DNA of 64,000 nt from Iris pallida (lineage: Eukaryota; Streptophyta; Magnoliopsida; Asparagales; Iridaceae), in the NCBI GenBank assembly GCA_029216955.1, contig JANAVB010023997.1, forward strand, positions 1,158,995 through 1,222,994, written 5' to 3'. Shown one piece after another: positions 10,409-20,393 of this stretch. How positions within the stretch are numbered: the stretch's first letter is position 1; each line of letters starts with the position of its first letter. The notes under the pieces are model-generated. The model did no database searches. It was not told the origin of the DNA and worked only from the letters and a program-made list of their open reading frames with translations. Made by a program: the position numbers and the translations under genes.

Positions 10409-10632
10409 TGTACAACCTAAAAAATAAAAAAAACTACACGCACACAGAGGAGAAAGAGGACACAGAGCTCACATTTTCTTTTCTCTACTTGTTTTTATTG
10501 TTTGCTAGGACTGCTTTTAAATAGGCTTTACAACCAAGTAGGCAAATAAAATACGAGGAGCTAATGGCTCCTAAAATAAAGTATGACCACAAGTTATACA
10601 AAAGACTAGGGACAACAGGATTAGATCTAACA
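10409..10632 (-). mobile_element. TR-GAG LTR in inverted orientation
   Basis: A full-length minus-strand LTR (TGTACAACCTAAA...GATCTAACA) stands head-on against the + LTRs on either side. The three make a near-palindromic stretch of more than 600 bp. Confidence 0.8.
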
Positions 10633-10741
10633 ATTAGCTTGTGGTCATGCTTTATTTTAGGAGCCATTAGCTCCTCGTATTTTGTTTGCCTACTTGGTTG
10701 TAAAGCCTATTTAAAGGCAGTCCTAGCAAACAATAAAAACA

Positions 10742-10832
10742 AGTAGTGGAAAGAAAATGTGAGCTGTGTAAAAAAAGAAAAGAAAATGTGAGCTCCGTGT
10801 AAAAAAAGAAAAGAAAATGTGAGCTCTGTGTC
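10742..10832. repeat. Threefold 34-bp tandem repeat in the TR-GAG LTR
   Basis: GAAAATGTGAGCT(C)YGTGT is repeated three times, separated by AAAAAAGAAAA. Other LTR copies carry this segment once. Confidence 0.75.
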
Positions 10833-10926
10833 CTCTTTCTCCTTTGTGTGCGTGTGTGGTTTTTTTTATTTTTTTAGGTTCTATATTTGGTACCAGTGCC
10901 ACAAGGACCGAGTACTTGATCCGTTC

Positions 10927-11813
10927 ATGTCCAAATACATGCCGCGCTCTCCGGGAAGTAGTATCACCGGTGACGAGGTACCGATGAGTATGGCGGCGAA
11001 GGAGAGTTCTGCCGTCTCGCTGCATTATCCGATGCTCACGACGAGCAATTATGCAGCCTGGGCAATCAAGATGAAGGTCTATATGAAGGCTCAAGGAGTG
11101 TGGGACGCTATTGAGGACAACAACATCGACGTGCGCTAGGATCAGATGGCATTGGTGGCCATATATGCAGGCATCCCCGAGGAAATGCTCTTCCTACTGG
11201 CCGAAAACAAACGGCCAAAGATGCGTGAGAGGCGTTGAAGACAATGCAGTTAGGCGCCGATCGTGTGAAGGAGGCTAAGGTACAAACCCTCAAAACTGAG
11301 TTCGAGGGGTTGTGCATGAAGGAGACGGAGTCGGTCGATGACCTCGCTGTCAAGTTAACAACAATTATCAACCAAATTCGTGCATTCGGCGACAAGGTTG
11401 AGGAAATCCACGTCGTCATGAAATTTCTCCGGGCCGTCCTAAGGAAGTTCTTGCAGATTGCATCCACGATAGAGTAATTCGGTGACTTAAAAACAATGAC
11501 AATCGAGGAGGTGATTGGGCGCCTCAAAGTCCACGAGGAGCGGCTCCGCTGATACGACGACGACAATGGCGAGGAGCACCTCCTTCTCACCCGAGCCGAG
11601 TGGGAGGCAAGTGAGAAGAAGCGTGAAGGCGAGGGCTCCTCCGGTGTTGCTCGTGGCCAAAGCCGCAGGCTTGGAAGATTCGATAAAGCAAGAGTAAGGT
11701 GTTATAATTGCAATAATTATGAACATTTTTTTTTTTCAGAATGTTTTGAAAATGAGAAGGAAGCTCTACTCTTAGAGGTGCAAAGCGAATTTGAACATCC
11801 CGCGCTGCTATAA
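10927..11813 (+). pseudogene. gag of the second + TR-GAG copy, broken
   Basis: It is the same UBN2-type gag, starting MSKYMPRSPGSS. In-frame stops occur at about 11138 (TAG), in ...STIE then TAA at about 11476, and in CGC-TGA near 11550. A frameshift lies near 11205. The zinc knuckle is damaged: the His-containing part is followed by a T run and the last Cys region is altered. It ends at TAA 11811-11813. Confidence 0.8.
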
Positions 11814-11990
11814 ATGAGACAACAAGATAGAGCAACATGATTAGGGGGTGATTGTTAGATCTAATGCTGTTGTCCCTAGTCTTTTGCATAGCTTGTGGTC
11901 ATGCTTTATTTTAGGAGCCATTAGCTCCTCGTATTTTGTTTGGCTACTTGGTTTTAAAGCCTATTTAAAGGCAGTCATAGCATCCTAGCA

Positions 11991-12078
11991 AACAAAATAC
12001 GATGAGCTAATGGCTCCTAAAATAAAGCATGACCACAAGCCATGCAAAAGACTGGGGACAACAGGATTAGATCTAACA
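11991..12078 (-). repeat. Right 88-bp arm of the cluster (inverted LTR head)
   Basis: It is the reverse complement of LTR bases 1-88, matching 7509-7596 in extent and sequence apart from a few substitutions. It is followed by the target duplication ATCCT. Confidence 0.85.
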
Positions 12079-12852
12079 ATCCTACTGCCAACAACAGTAA
12101 GAGGTTGATAATATTAACCTCATTTTGAAGATTCTAACTTTTGTAATAAAATAAGTTGATTGATTTTTATTCTGATATGTTCAGCTTGTTCTTGGAAGCT
12201 TAGGCATTGATATACCACAACTTGGATTGTGTATTTCATCTTTTATAAGTTTTATGTTAGATCTTGTCCAGTTGGATTATGATGGACCATGTCAAAATAT
12301 AATTAGAGTAATTTTCAGGAGTTATGGACCTGAGCATATAGGCCACTGAGCTAAAGTGATCCAATTTAATATTCATCCAGCAAGTTTCTTGCAATTATGC
12401 TCAAGGACTTGGAGTTGACTGTCTAAGCTCCTTATCTATGCCCACATGGCACATTAGGGCTTGGCTAAGATCTAGAACGATCAGCAGTATGATTTACCCA
12501 CAACATGATATTGGATTAGAAGACAAACTCAATATGGTAATCAAAATATGGCAAATGCACCAACAACATATAACATTCTAAAGCTCCAACATGATCTCGA
12601 AGTTAAGACAACTTATATCAAAAGCTGAGGGATGAGTAGTAGGTGGGAAGCTTACAATAAAACGATTTAAGATGTGGAAATATCAATAAATATTTGCACC
12701 TATACCTTAATTTGATTGTTATATGTCAAAGGAGTATATCATATGTTACTTGGGGAAGAAGCAAATAAGAACAAGGATACAGTTTTGCTTGGACTCGTTG
12801 ATTTGAACCACAAAGAGAGTCAATGGAAGATATTTGCTCAGAGGGTCTGGAC

Positions 12853-13752
12853 CAATGTTGCATGGACACGGCAAAATGATGTCCATATCCTTATCGTGTC
12901 CGTATCGCACTCAAGGTTCCTGATATTGGACATCGGTCCCCTATCCGGTTGGGGGTTTGCCGTACCAGATATTGTATACCGGGTGATATACTAGATATCG
13001 GGAGATATGGCACCATACTAGTATAAGATAATAAGTTTCTTCATATATGCATTTGCGATAAGAACTAAAGCATTAATATAAAACTAACAAGTATCCTTAG
13101 ATAATTCTAATAATTAAATAACTAAAAACTATCTTTCAAACTAATAATTAGACAACTTTTTCTCTGTAAAGTTAACAAGTTAACCAAGCATGACAAATAA
13201 AAGCATCTCATAACATAATTTAAAACTAAACTACTAAACTAAGAGACTATTAAAAGACACAATTCGTCATTTTCAGAGTCAATTTATCATATCTCGAAGC
13301 AACTTCAATATATTCACTTGAAAATGTATCATAAAGTTCAACTTTTTCTTGAAGTAAACCTTTATAGTTTTTTTTACAGGAAAACAAATTTGAGGGAACA
13401 AAGGGCTCATTTGTTCAACAAACAAAATTTCAAACAAATTGCAATAAACTTTTTTTTATAAATCATTGTAAACAAAAAAATTTACCGGTATGGCCAAACT
13501 GATATACTTGCTGATTTGCAGTAAATATTGGCCGATATCTCCATGGACCGGTTTTTGTGAATTGGATAAGCATACCGTATTATTGCTCCATCAAAAATGG
13601 GATACCTGCCGGTATACCCCCATACCGGACAATATCCTTAACACTGTCTGTACTCATGCAGTATATATAGGTAACTACCTGTGCACTTATTTCACTTATT
13701 TGAAAATGTTCATACCCCATACCCATATCGTGTCCGTATCTGTCCAACATAG
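12853..13752. mobile_element. Composite MITE-like block, GGACACGG family with nested CCGGTA-rich unit
   Basis: The left end CAATGTTGCATGGACACGG and the right end (reverse complement CCTATGTTGGACAGATACGG) resemble the family at 22-277 and 6851-7033. Inside, segments rich in CCGGTA and CGATATC words at 12945-13010 and 13480-13650 face each other across AT-rich sequence. This suggests a second element nested in the first. It is non-coding and the boundaries are approximate. Confidence 0.35.
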
Positions 13753-14887
13753 GTTTGAACTGATAAGAATCCAGTGCCGGGAGCTTTTATCTCGAAGATG
13801 CTCAGTTTTAATTGACCTTCCTGCTCTCACGCCCTCTTTATATTTTACTGACAAAATTCTCAAAATATTTCTCTGCTAACCCAGGTTGTCTAAATATCAT
13901 CTCACTTAACATTCAGCCAAAAATGGTCATGTTCAGGTGGACCATGCTACATGAGGCTCTATTAGTCACTTCTACTCTTTGCCATCTTAAGAACTGCCCA
14001 AGAACTCTCACTCTGGCATATGGTTCTCTGGCATCTAAGTAGTAAGCCTGTAAAGTTGGTAAAACCATGACAAGAGATGTGGACAACGAGTATCAAACAC
14101 GGCATAGATAAAAAATTAAACAAGTCCATTGCTACTAAAAAGATAGTAGTATACTGACTGTAGACTATCACAATGAAAAAGGAGCTGATTGCTACTGATA
14201 TATTAGTAGCTTCCCAATAATATTCCTCGCTCTATATATTTAGACTGCAAAGGTGGACACTATTGAAGTCCCTGCGAGTGCACCAAAAATCTAGAGTTTG
14301 TGGGGAGGGTTAAGGGTTATATATTTATTCTAGGAGACACCATGCTTTAAGCATATTCGATATCTGCTGAACTTTCCCCTTATCTAACATTTATCTCAAG
14401 CTTTCTCCTTATCTAACATACATCTCGGTTATGTGCTTGTGGATAAGCTAAACTTTCTCGTCTTAATCCATGTCTGCTAAGAAGTAAGAAGTAGTTATGT
14501 ACTCTAAGAAGATAGAAATGAAGTCAGCTAGAGGATACTCTTGCTATAATGTGTGACAGAGATTAGGAAAAAAACCAAATAAGGGATAATTTCCATTAGG
14601 CTAGCTACTGTTATTGACATGGGACTAAAAGTGCACATAGTGATAAAAAACACAGAAAATACTATACAAGGGAATCACACTTTTCTTAACATCCTCGCCT
14701 TGGGTGGACCAATGAGAGTTTGTCAAGTAGAAATTATTAGAAAGCACAATTTTGTTCTCTTCTTTTCCCCTGCAATTTATGTTGTTTATATGTTTTTCAG
14801 ATCTTATATAGAGATATTTCTATGTTCTTCAGAACTGATTAGAGAGCACTTTTTTATTCTCCCCTTTTTTTTTTCCTGTTTGGACCA

Positions 14888-15332
14888 AGGTTTGCAGTAT
14901 CGGTATCGGACACTTCATATGAGTACCGGTATCGGCAGTTTCAGATCAGAGTCAGATTTTTTTTTTTTTTTTTTTTTGCATCGGAAAGTGAATACTTATT
15001 AATAAATTATTAAACTTCAAGAATATTTTATATATTTAGCCATAATTTTAAATATTTTCTATGTTGTTTCTTATTAGTTTTGATATTGAAAGGAATAGTA
15101 GGTCACCCTTGACGATTGGTTTACCTGCGAGGCATAAATTTTCTTCTTTTATATGCTTATATACCCTTGCTGATTGGTCTTTTCCGTTCGATTTTCTTTG
15201 CCGAATTGACTGGAAAAGAGATCCCAAATGTCGGTATCGGTCCGTATCGGTATCGGTCGGTATCAGATCAGGACATGCCAAACCTTATCGGTTGTCGTAT
15301 CGGATCGGTGTCGGCCGATACTGCAAACTATG
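14888..15332. mobile_element. MULE-like MITE with 10-bp target duplication
   Basis: The flanks are identical: GTTTGGACCA at 14878-14887 and again at 15333-15342. A 9-11-bp duplication is typical of Mutator-like transposons. The ends are short imperfect inverted repeats (GGTTTGCAGTATCGG at left; reverse complement of the right end, TAGTTTGCAGTATCGG). CGGTATCGG words recur inside. It is non-coding and inserted about 70 bp before the exon-3 acceptor. Confidence 0.75.
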
Positions 15333-15414
15333 GTTTGGACCATGATCAGATTAGATCATTTCTGCATTTACACGAAGTTTAAGATACCCATTTTCATTGA
15401 AATTTCTGGTGCAG

Positions 15415-16535
15415 ATCTGGCAGCCACCCATATAAGGAGTGCTGGTGGCATTGCTGCTATTGTGCAATATCTTGACCACATGGAGCCTGATCTCAGGACT
15501 CGTGCTTTGAAGCTTGTGAACCTGCTGTCTGAAAAGATGGGCCAGGTCCTTGTTGAAGAGCTGAGAGACTCCAACAAACTACCCTATTTAAAGGAAAAGT
15601 TGTTGGATCCTCAATTTGATTTCGGCGAGAGAGCTGAAATTGTATGCATCCTTGCCAGGCTCCCCTTCTCAATTGATGAGGTGAAAACAATTCTAGGGCC
15701 TGTTGTTCTGAGATGGGCTGTCAGTAAGCTCAAGGAGCAAAAACCCAGCTCCTATGGGAAGAATTCAGCTAGCACCAGACGCATGGTTGAAGGCCTTCTT
15801 GGGCTTTTGTTGCACTACGCTAGGAATCCCGACACTGAACTACTGGCCCTTGTTCAGGAATACCACTTTATGAACATTTTCTGTGAACATATCAGCAATC
15901 GTTCACATGAGAGAGCAAAACAGAAAGCTGCTTTTGGATTGAAATATCTATCAGAATCGTCAAGGTTGCCAAGTCTGACAGCGAATTCGGATCCTCAACC
16001 TCCTAGTGGATTTTGTGTTCCGTTGGTATTTATTTGTAGCAAGAAATCAATGGCTCCAGTCTCCTGCCCTCTTCACAGCATTGCATGTGAAGAGGATAGT
16101 TCCTTCTGCTTACTTCGCGGGAATGCAATTAAACCACTGGTAGAACTTCTGAATGATGAGAATACACAAGTACAGATAGCAGCAGTGGAAGCTCTTTCCA
16201 CAGTTGTCTCTGACAGTCAAAGTCTAAAGAATGCTGCTGAAGAACTGGAACAATTTGGACTTTTTGATGCCGTAATCAATCTTTTCAAAGAGGTCAGGCC
16301 GGGGGAGCTTCAGGAAAGACTGATAACAATGGTGGAAAGTTTCTCGAGAGTAGAGACGATTCTCCAAGATTATTCAACCGACCAACATTTAGTCAGGGCA
16401 TTGGTCGAAGCACTCAGACATGGGAATTCAAACACGAAGAGGCATGCTCAGGATGCCCTAACTAACTTAAGGCAGATATCTGGTGTTGGAGGGAAGAGTT
16501 CAAATCCAAGCCGTGTGAAAAAGTCAAACAGATGA
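15415..16535 (+). CDS. PUB44-like: U-box/ARM-repeat E3 ubiquitin ligase (PUB43/PUB44-like), terminal exon
   Basis: This terminal exon encodes the last 373 residues and a TGA (16533-16535). Family blocks are ATHIRSAGGIAAIVQYLDH, KLVNLLSEKMGQVL, SNKLPYLKEKLLD, LLGLLLHYARNPDTELLALV, KQKAAFGLKYLSESSRL, CPLHSIACEEDSSFCLLRG, NAIKPLVELLNDENTQVQIA, EALSTVVSDSQ, VRPGELQERL and NTKRHAQDALTNLRQISG. It ends in a basic tail. The acceptor is TCTGGTGCAG|AT (15413-15414). The longer frame beginning at 15228 is not coding: its first part lies in the MITE and intron. With the other two exons it sums to exactly 632 codons. Family members are usually 800 to about 1000 residues, so the U-box part is missing from the window. 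No lesions are seen, so the gene is probably functional. Confidence 0.93.
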
Positions 16536-16925
16536 ACCTTTCTCCAGAGCTGCTCAGTACATAATTTTGGATGATACAGACACATAATTGTTCAGAAACC
16601 GTTTAAGATTGGTGTGCAGAATGCAGGAATGCAGAAGTATCGCATATTGGTCCGAGCAATGGGTGCTGACTTGTACAATAGAGGTGCTAACACGAGTTTG
16701 CATGCTTCGCGTTATCCATATACTCAATTGTTCGTTTGTATTCGTGGAATTTATAAAGTTGGACAGCATAGGCAGTGTTTGCTGATTCTTTCTGGGGGCT
16801 AGGTAAGCGAGGCACAACTAACACCATATAAGTTTTTTTTGGCATATCTGTTGGATTGCTGAATTGTAAGACATTGTAATTTAAAACAACTATATATAGA
16901 ATGTAAGATGTAAATGTAGAACGAG
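16536..16925 (+). other. Probable 3' UTR of the U-box/ARM gene
   Basis: Immediately after the stop, non-repetitive sequence continues. TGTAA/TGTA-rich words at 16865-16917 resemble plant far-upstream polyadenylation elements. No canonical AATAAA stands out, so the cleavage point is not assigned. Confidence 0.4.
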
Positions 16926-16997
16926 TTGGTTGATTCGTTATTTGTCAATGTAATTTGTCTGCATATTTTTGTCTATGTTGTGGCTAATCCAGGTGCA

Positions 16998-17049
16998 CAA
17001 AATGTAGTGTTTGCGTTCTTCAACAAAATGTAGTGTTTGCGTTCTTCAG
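16998..17049. repeat. Perfect 26-bp tandem duplication
   Basis: CAAAATGTAGTGTTTGCGTT plus CTTCAA is repeated head to tail at 16998 and 17024, with only the last base differing. Nothing else is visible between here and 17183. Confidence 0.85.
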
Positions 17050-17402
17050 TGCTTGTATACTGAGTTAAACACTTTCGGAGTTTCTTTCCTGCTCAAGTTT
17101 ATATCTGTGATTGGAGGCTCTATGTAAGTGGGGTGGTTATGTGAAAAGACGAGTTGTCAGCAGTTGATAATGGTACATTAGAGTGTTGGATTGTATCTCG
17201 TTTCTGGTTGAGTGTTCAAAAATGGGGTGACAATAGAGTTGATAATTTAGTTCCATATCGGATAGGAGGTGGATCATGAGGTGTAGATAATTGGAAATGG
17301 TTCAGGTCTTACATAAAATTTTTCTTTTAAGACATATGGGTCCAGTCCAATATCTCATCCCATGGGTCAACTCCGGTTCGGACACACCACGTTCCCAACA
17401 CG

Positions 17403-17414
17403 TGGTATCAGAGC
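17403..17414 (+). promoter_or_regulatory. Primer-binding site of the TRIM
   Basis: TGGTATCAGAGC lies two bases after the left LTR. It is the initiator-tRNA type. Confidence 0.88.
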
Positions 17415-18289
17415 CCAAGGTTACGGGACTGATTTGGGCGACTCTAATTGGTTCGAGATAGATGGTGCTGAACGTTCATACGTATATACGGATATACACT
17501 CTTCTTAAGGTGGAGTTAGGAGCATCCTCCATAAGGTGCTCTAATCGGTTCTCTTCTCAAGGTGTGCTCTAATCGGTTCTCTTATCAAGGTGGAGTTAGG
17601 AGCATCTTCCATAATATGCTATAATTGGTTTGAGACATGCACATATGTACGTTCGGGCGGAAGACGGATCAGACCTAATGTTGGAGGCAGTTACACGATT
17701 GGCTTCAACGGTGGGTCCGACACGATCGAGGTGGAGCAAGACGTGTTGGATTAGACATAATGTTTGAGGCAACTACATGAATTGACTTCAAGATGGGTCC
17801 GACACGATGAAGGGTGGAACAAGACGTTGTGGTTGGCACACAATGGTGGTATGGATGAATGTGTCAATTTGGTTTTGTTGTCGAACGGATCGAGATAACA
17901 ATATATTGGATCTTCTGGGTGCTCGACTGGCGGAAACGAGCAAAGGTAGATGGTGGGTCCGACACGACCAAGGAGGAGCAAGATATTGTGGCGAATCAAA
18001 CATAATGTTGGAGGCAACTACACGGATTGACTTCAATGGTGAGTCCAACACGACCAAGGTAGAGCAAGATATTGTGGTTGGCACACAATAGTGTTGTGGT
18101 TGATTTGTTTATGGGTACCCTTTTCTTGAAGGTTGTTCGAACTTTTACTGGGAGTATGACATGGGTTACTTCAGCTTCGTAGCGTATGGTACTCGGACAT
18201 TGGGTCGAGGGCCCCCCTTCTTACCCTGAAAAAGTAAGGTCACCTTGCGTCCTTGAACCGATAACCATCTTTCGGGTAACCTAGCTGTT

Positions 18290-18508
18290 GGATCTCCTGG
18301 GTGTTCGGCTGGTGGGAACGAGCAAAGGTAGCAGTAGTGCTAAGGTTGTTCGGTTGGCAAAAATGAGTAAGGGTAGCAGGGGTGCTAAGGTTGTCCGGCT
18401 GGCAAAAACGAGCAAAGGTAGCAGGGGTGCTAACGTTGTCCGACTGGCAGAAACGAGCAAAGGTAGCAGGTGTGCTAAGGTCGTTCGGCCAGCTAAAACG
18501 AGTTAAGG
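18290..18508 (+). repeat. 45-bp tandem array, in frame as a 15-residue repeat
   Basis: About four to five copies of a unit like GTTGTCCGGCTGGCAAAAAC plus GAGCAAAGGTAGCAGGGGTGCTAAG (given in two parts) are present. The + frame reads VVRLAKTSKGSRGAK repeatedly without a stop. The unit length is a multiple of three. No protein family is recognised, and a chance open frame from a 45-bp unit is possible. Confidence 0.75.
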
Positions 18509-18734
18509 TGGAGACTGTTGGATTGTATCTCATTTTCGGTTGAGCCCTCAAAAAGGGGGTGACAATGGAGTTGGTAATTTATTCCCACATCGGATAGGAG
18601 GTGGGATCATGAGGTGTAGATAACTGAGATTTGTTCAGACCTTACATGAGAATTCCCTTTTAAGGCATATGGGCCCATTTCAATATCGTACCTCATAAGT
18701 CAACTCCAATTCGGGTCACATCGCGCTCTCAACA

Positions 18735-20393
<1,659 letters not shown>

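Larger units (their letters stand above)
10635..11990 (+). mobile_element. TR-GAG element, second + copy with truncated LTRs
   Basis: The 5' LTR lacks its first part (starts AGCTTGTGGTCATGC) and carries a threefold expansion of a 34-bp unit. The primer site is mutated. The degraded gag occupies 10927-11813. The purine tract GATTAGGGGGTGAT is followed by a partial 3' LTR from 11853. That LTR runs into an inverted LTR head at a shared GCAAACAA. Confidence 0.75.
7509..12078. mobile_element. Palindromic cluster of gag-only (TR-GAG type) LTR elements bounded by one TSD
   Basis: The block starts with LTR bases 1-88 in + orientation (7509-7596, TGTTAGATC...ATTTTGTT). It ends with the same 88 bases reverse-complemented (11991-12078, ...GATCTAACA). 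The 5 bp outside, ATCCT at 7504-7508 and ATCCT at 12079-12083, are identical, so the outer unit behaves as one insertion. Inside, from left to right, are a minus-strand internal region, broken minus LTR ends, a complete + element, an extra + LTR, a minus LTR, a second + element with a 5'-truncated LTR, and a partial + LTR. No RT or integrase remains anywhere. Confidence 0.8.
6676..15414 (+). other. Intron 2 of the U-box/ARM gene (8.7 kb, packed with transposons)
   Basis: The intron starts GTAAAT and ends GGTGCAG, and the phase-1 joint restores Ser-Asp-Leu across the splice. It contains a MITE (6851-7033), a pentanucleotide run, a 4.57-kb TR-GAG cluster (7509-12078), a composite MITE-like block (12853-13752) and a MULE-like MITE (14888-15332). 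I see nothing assignable in 7034-7271, 12084-12852 or 13753-14877; short frames there are chance. Confidence 0.85.
17184..18734 (+). mobile_element. TRIM-type LTR element
   Basis: The LTRs are 17184-17400 and 18516-18734, both starting TGTTGGATTGTATCTC and ending CAACA. They contain the CCCACATCGG motif common in plant TRIM LTRs (in the right copy) and a GGATAGGAGGTG word. A primer-binding site TGGTATCAGAGC (17403-17414) and a purine tract AAGGTGGAGAC before the right LTR give + orientation. The internal region is about 1.1 kb with no retroviral domain. It holds a 45-bp tandem array. The flanking 5 bp (TAGAG and CAGAC) do not match, so the ends may have mutated. Confidence 0.82.

Noticed and set aside
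15228..15414. N-terminal extension of the 435-codon frame over the last exon
   Set aside because: This part lies in the MULE-like MITE and in intron sequence. Homology to the U-box/ARM family starts exactly at the AG acceptor at 15413-15414.
17184..18734. Cassandra-type TRIM with a 5S rRNA promoter in the LTR
   Set aside because: The LTRs are TRIM-sized and carry CCCACATCGG, but no 5S internal control sequence is visible in them.
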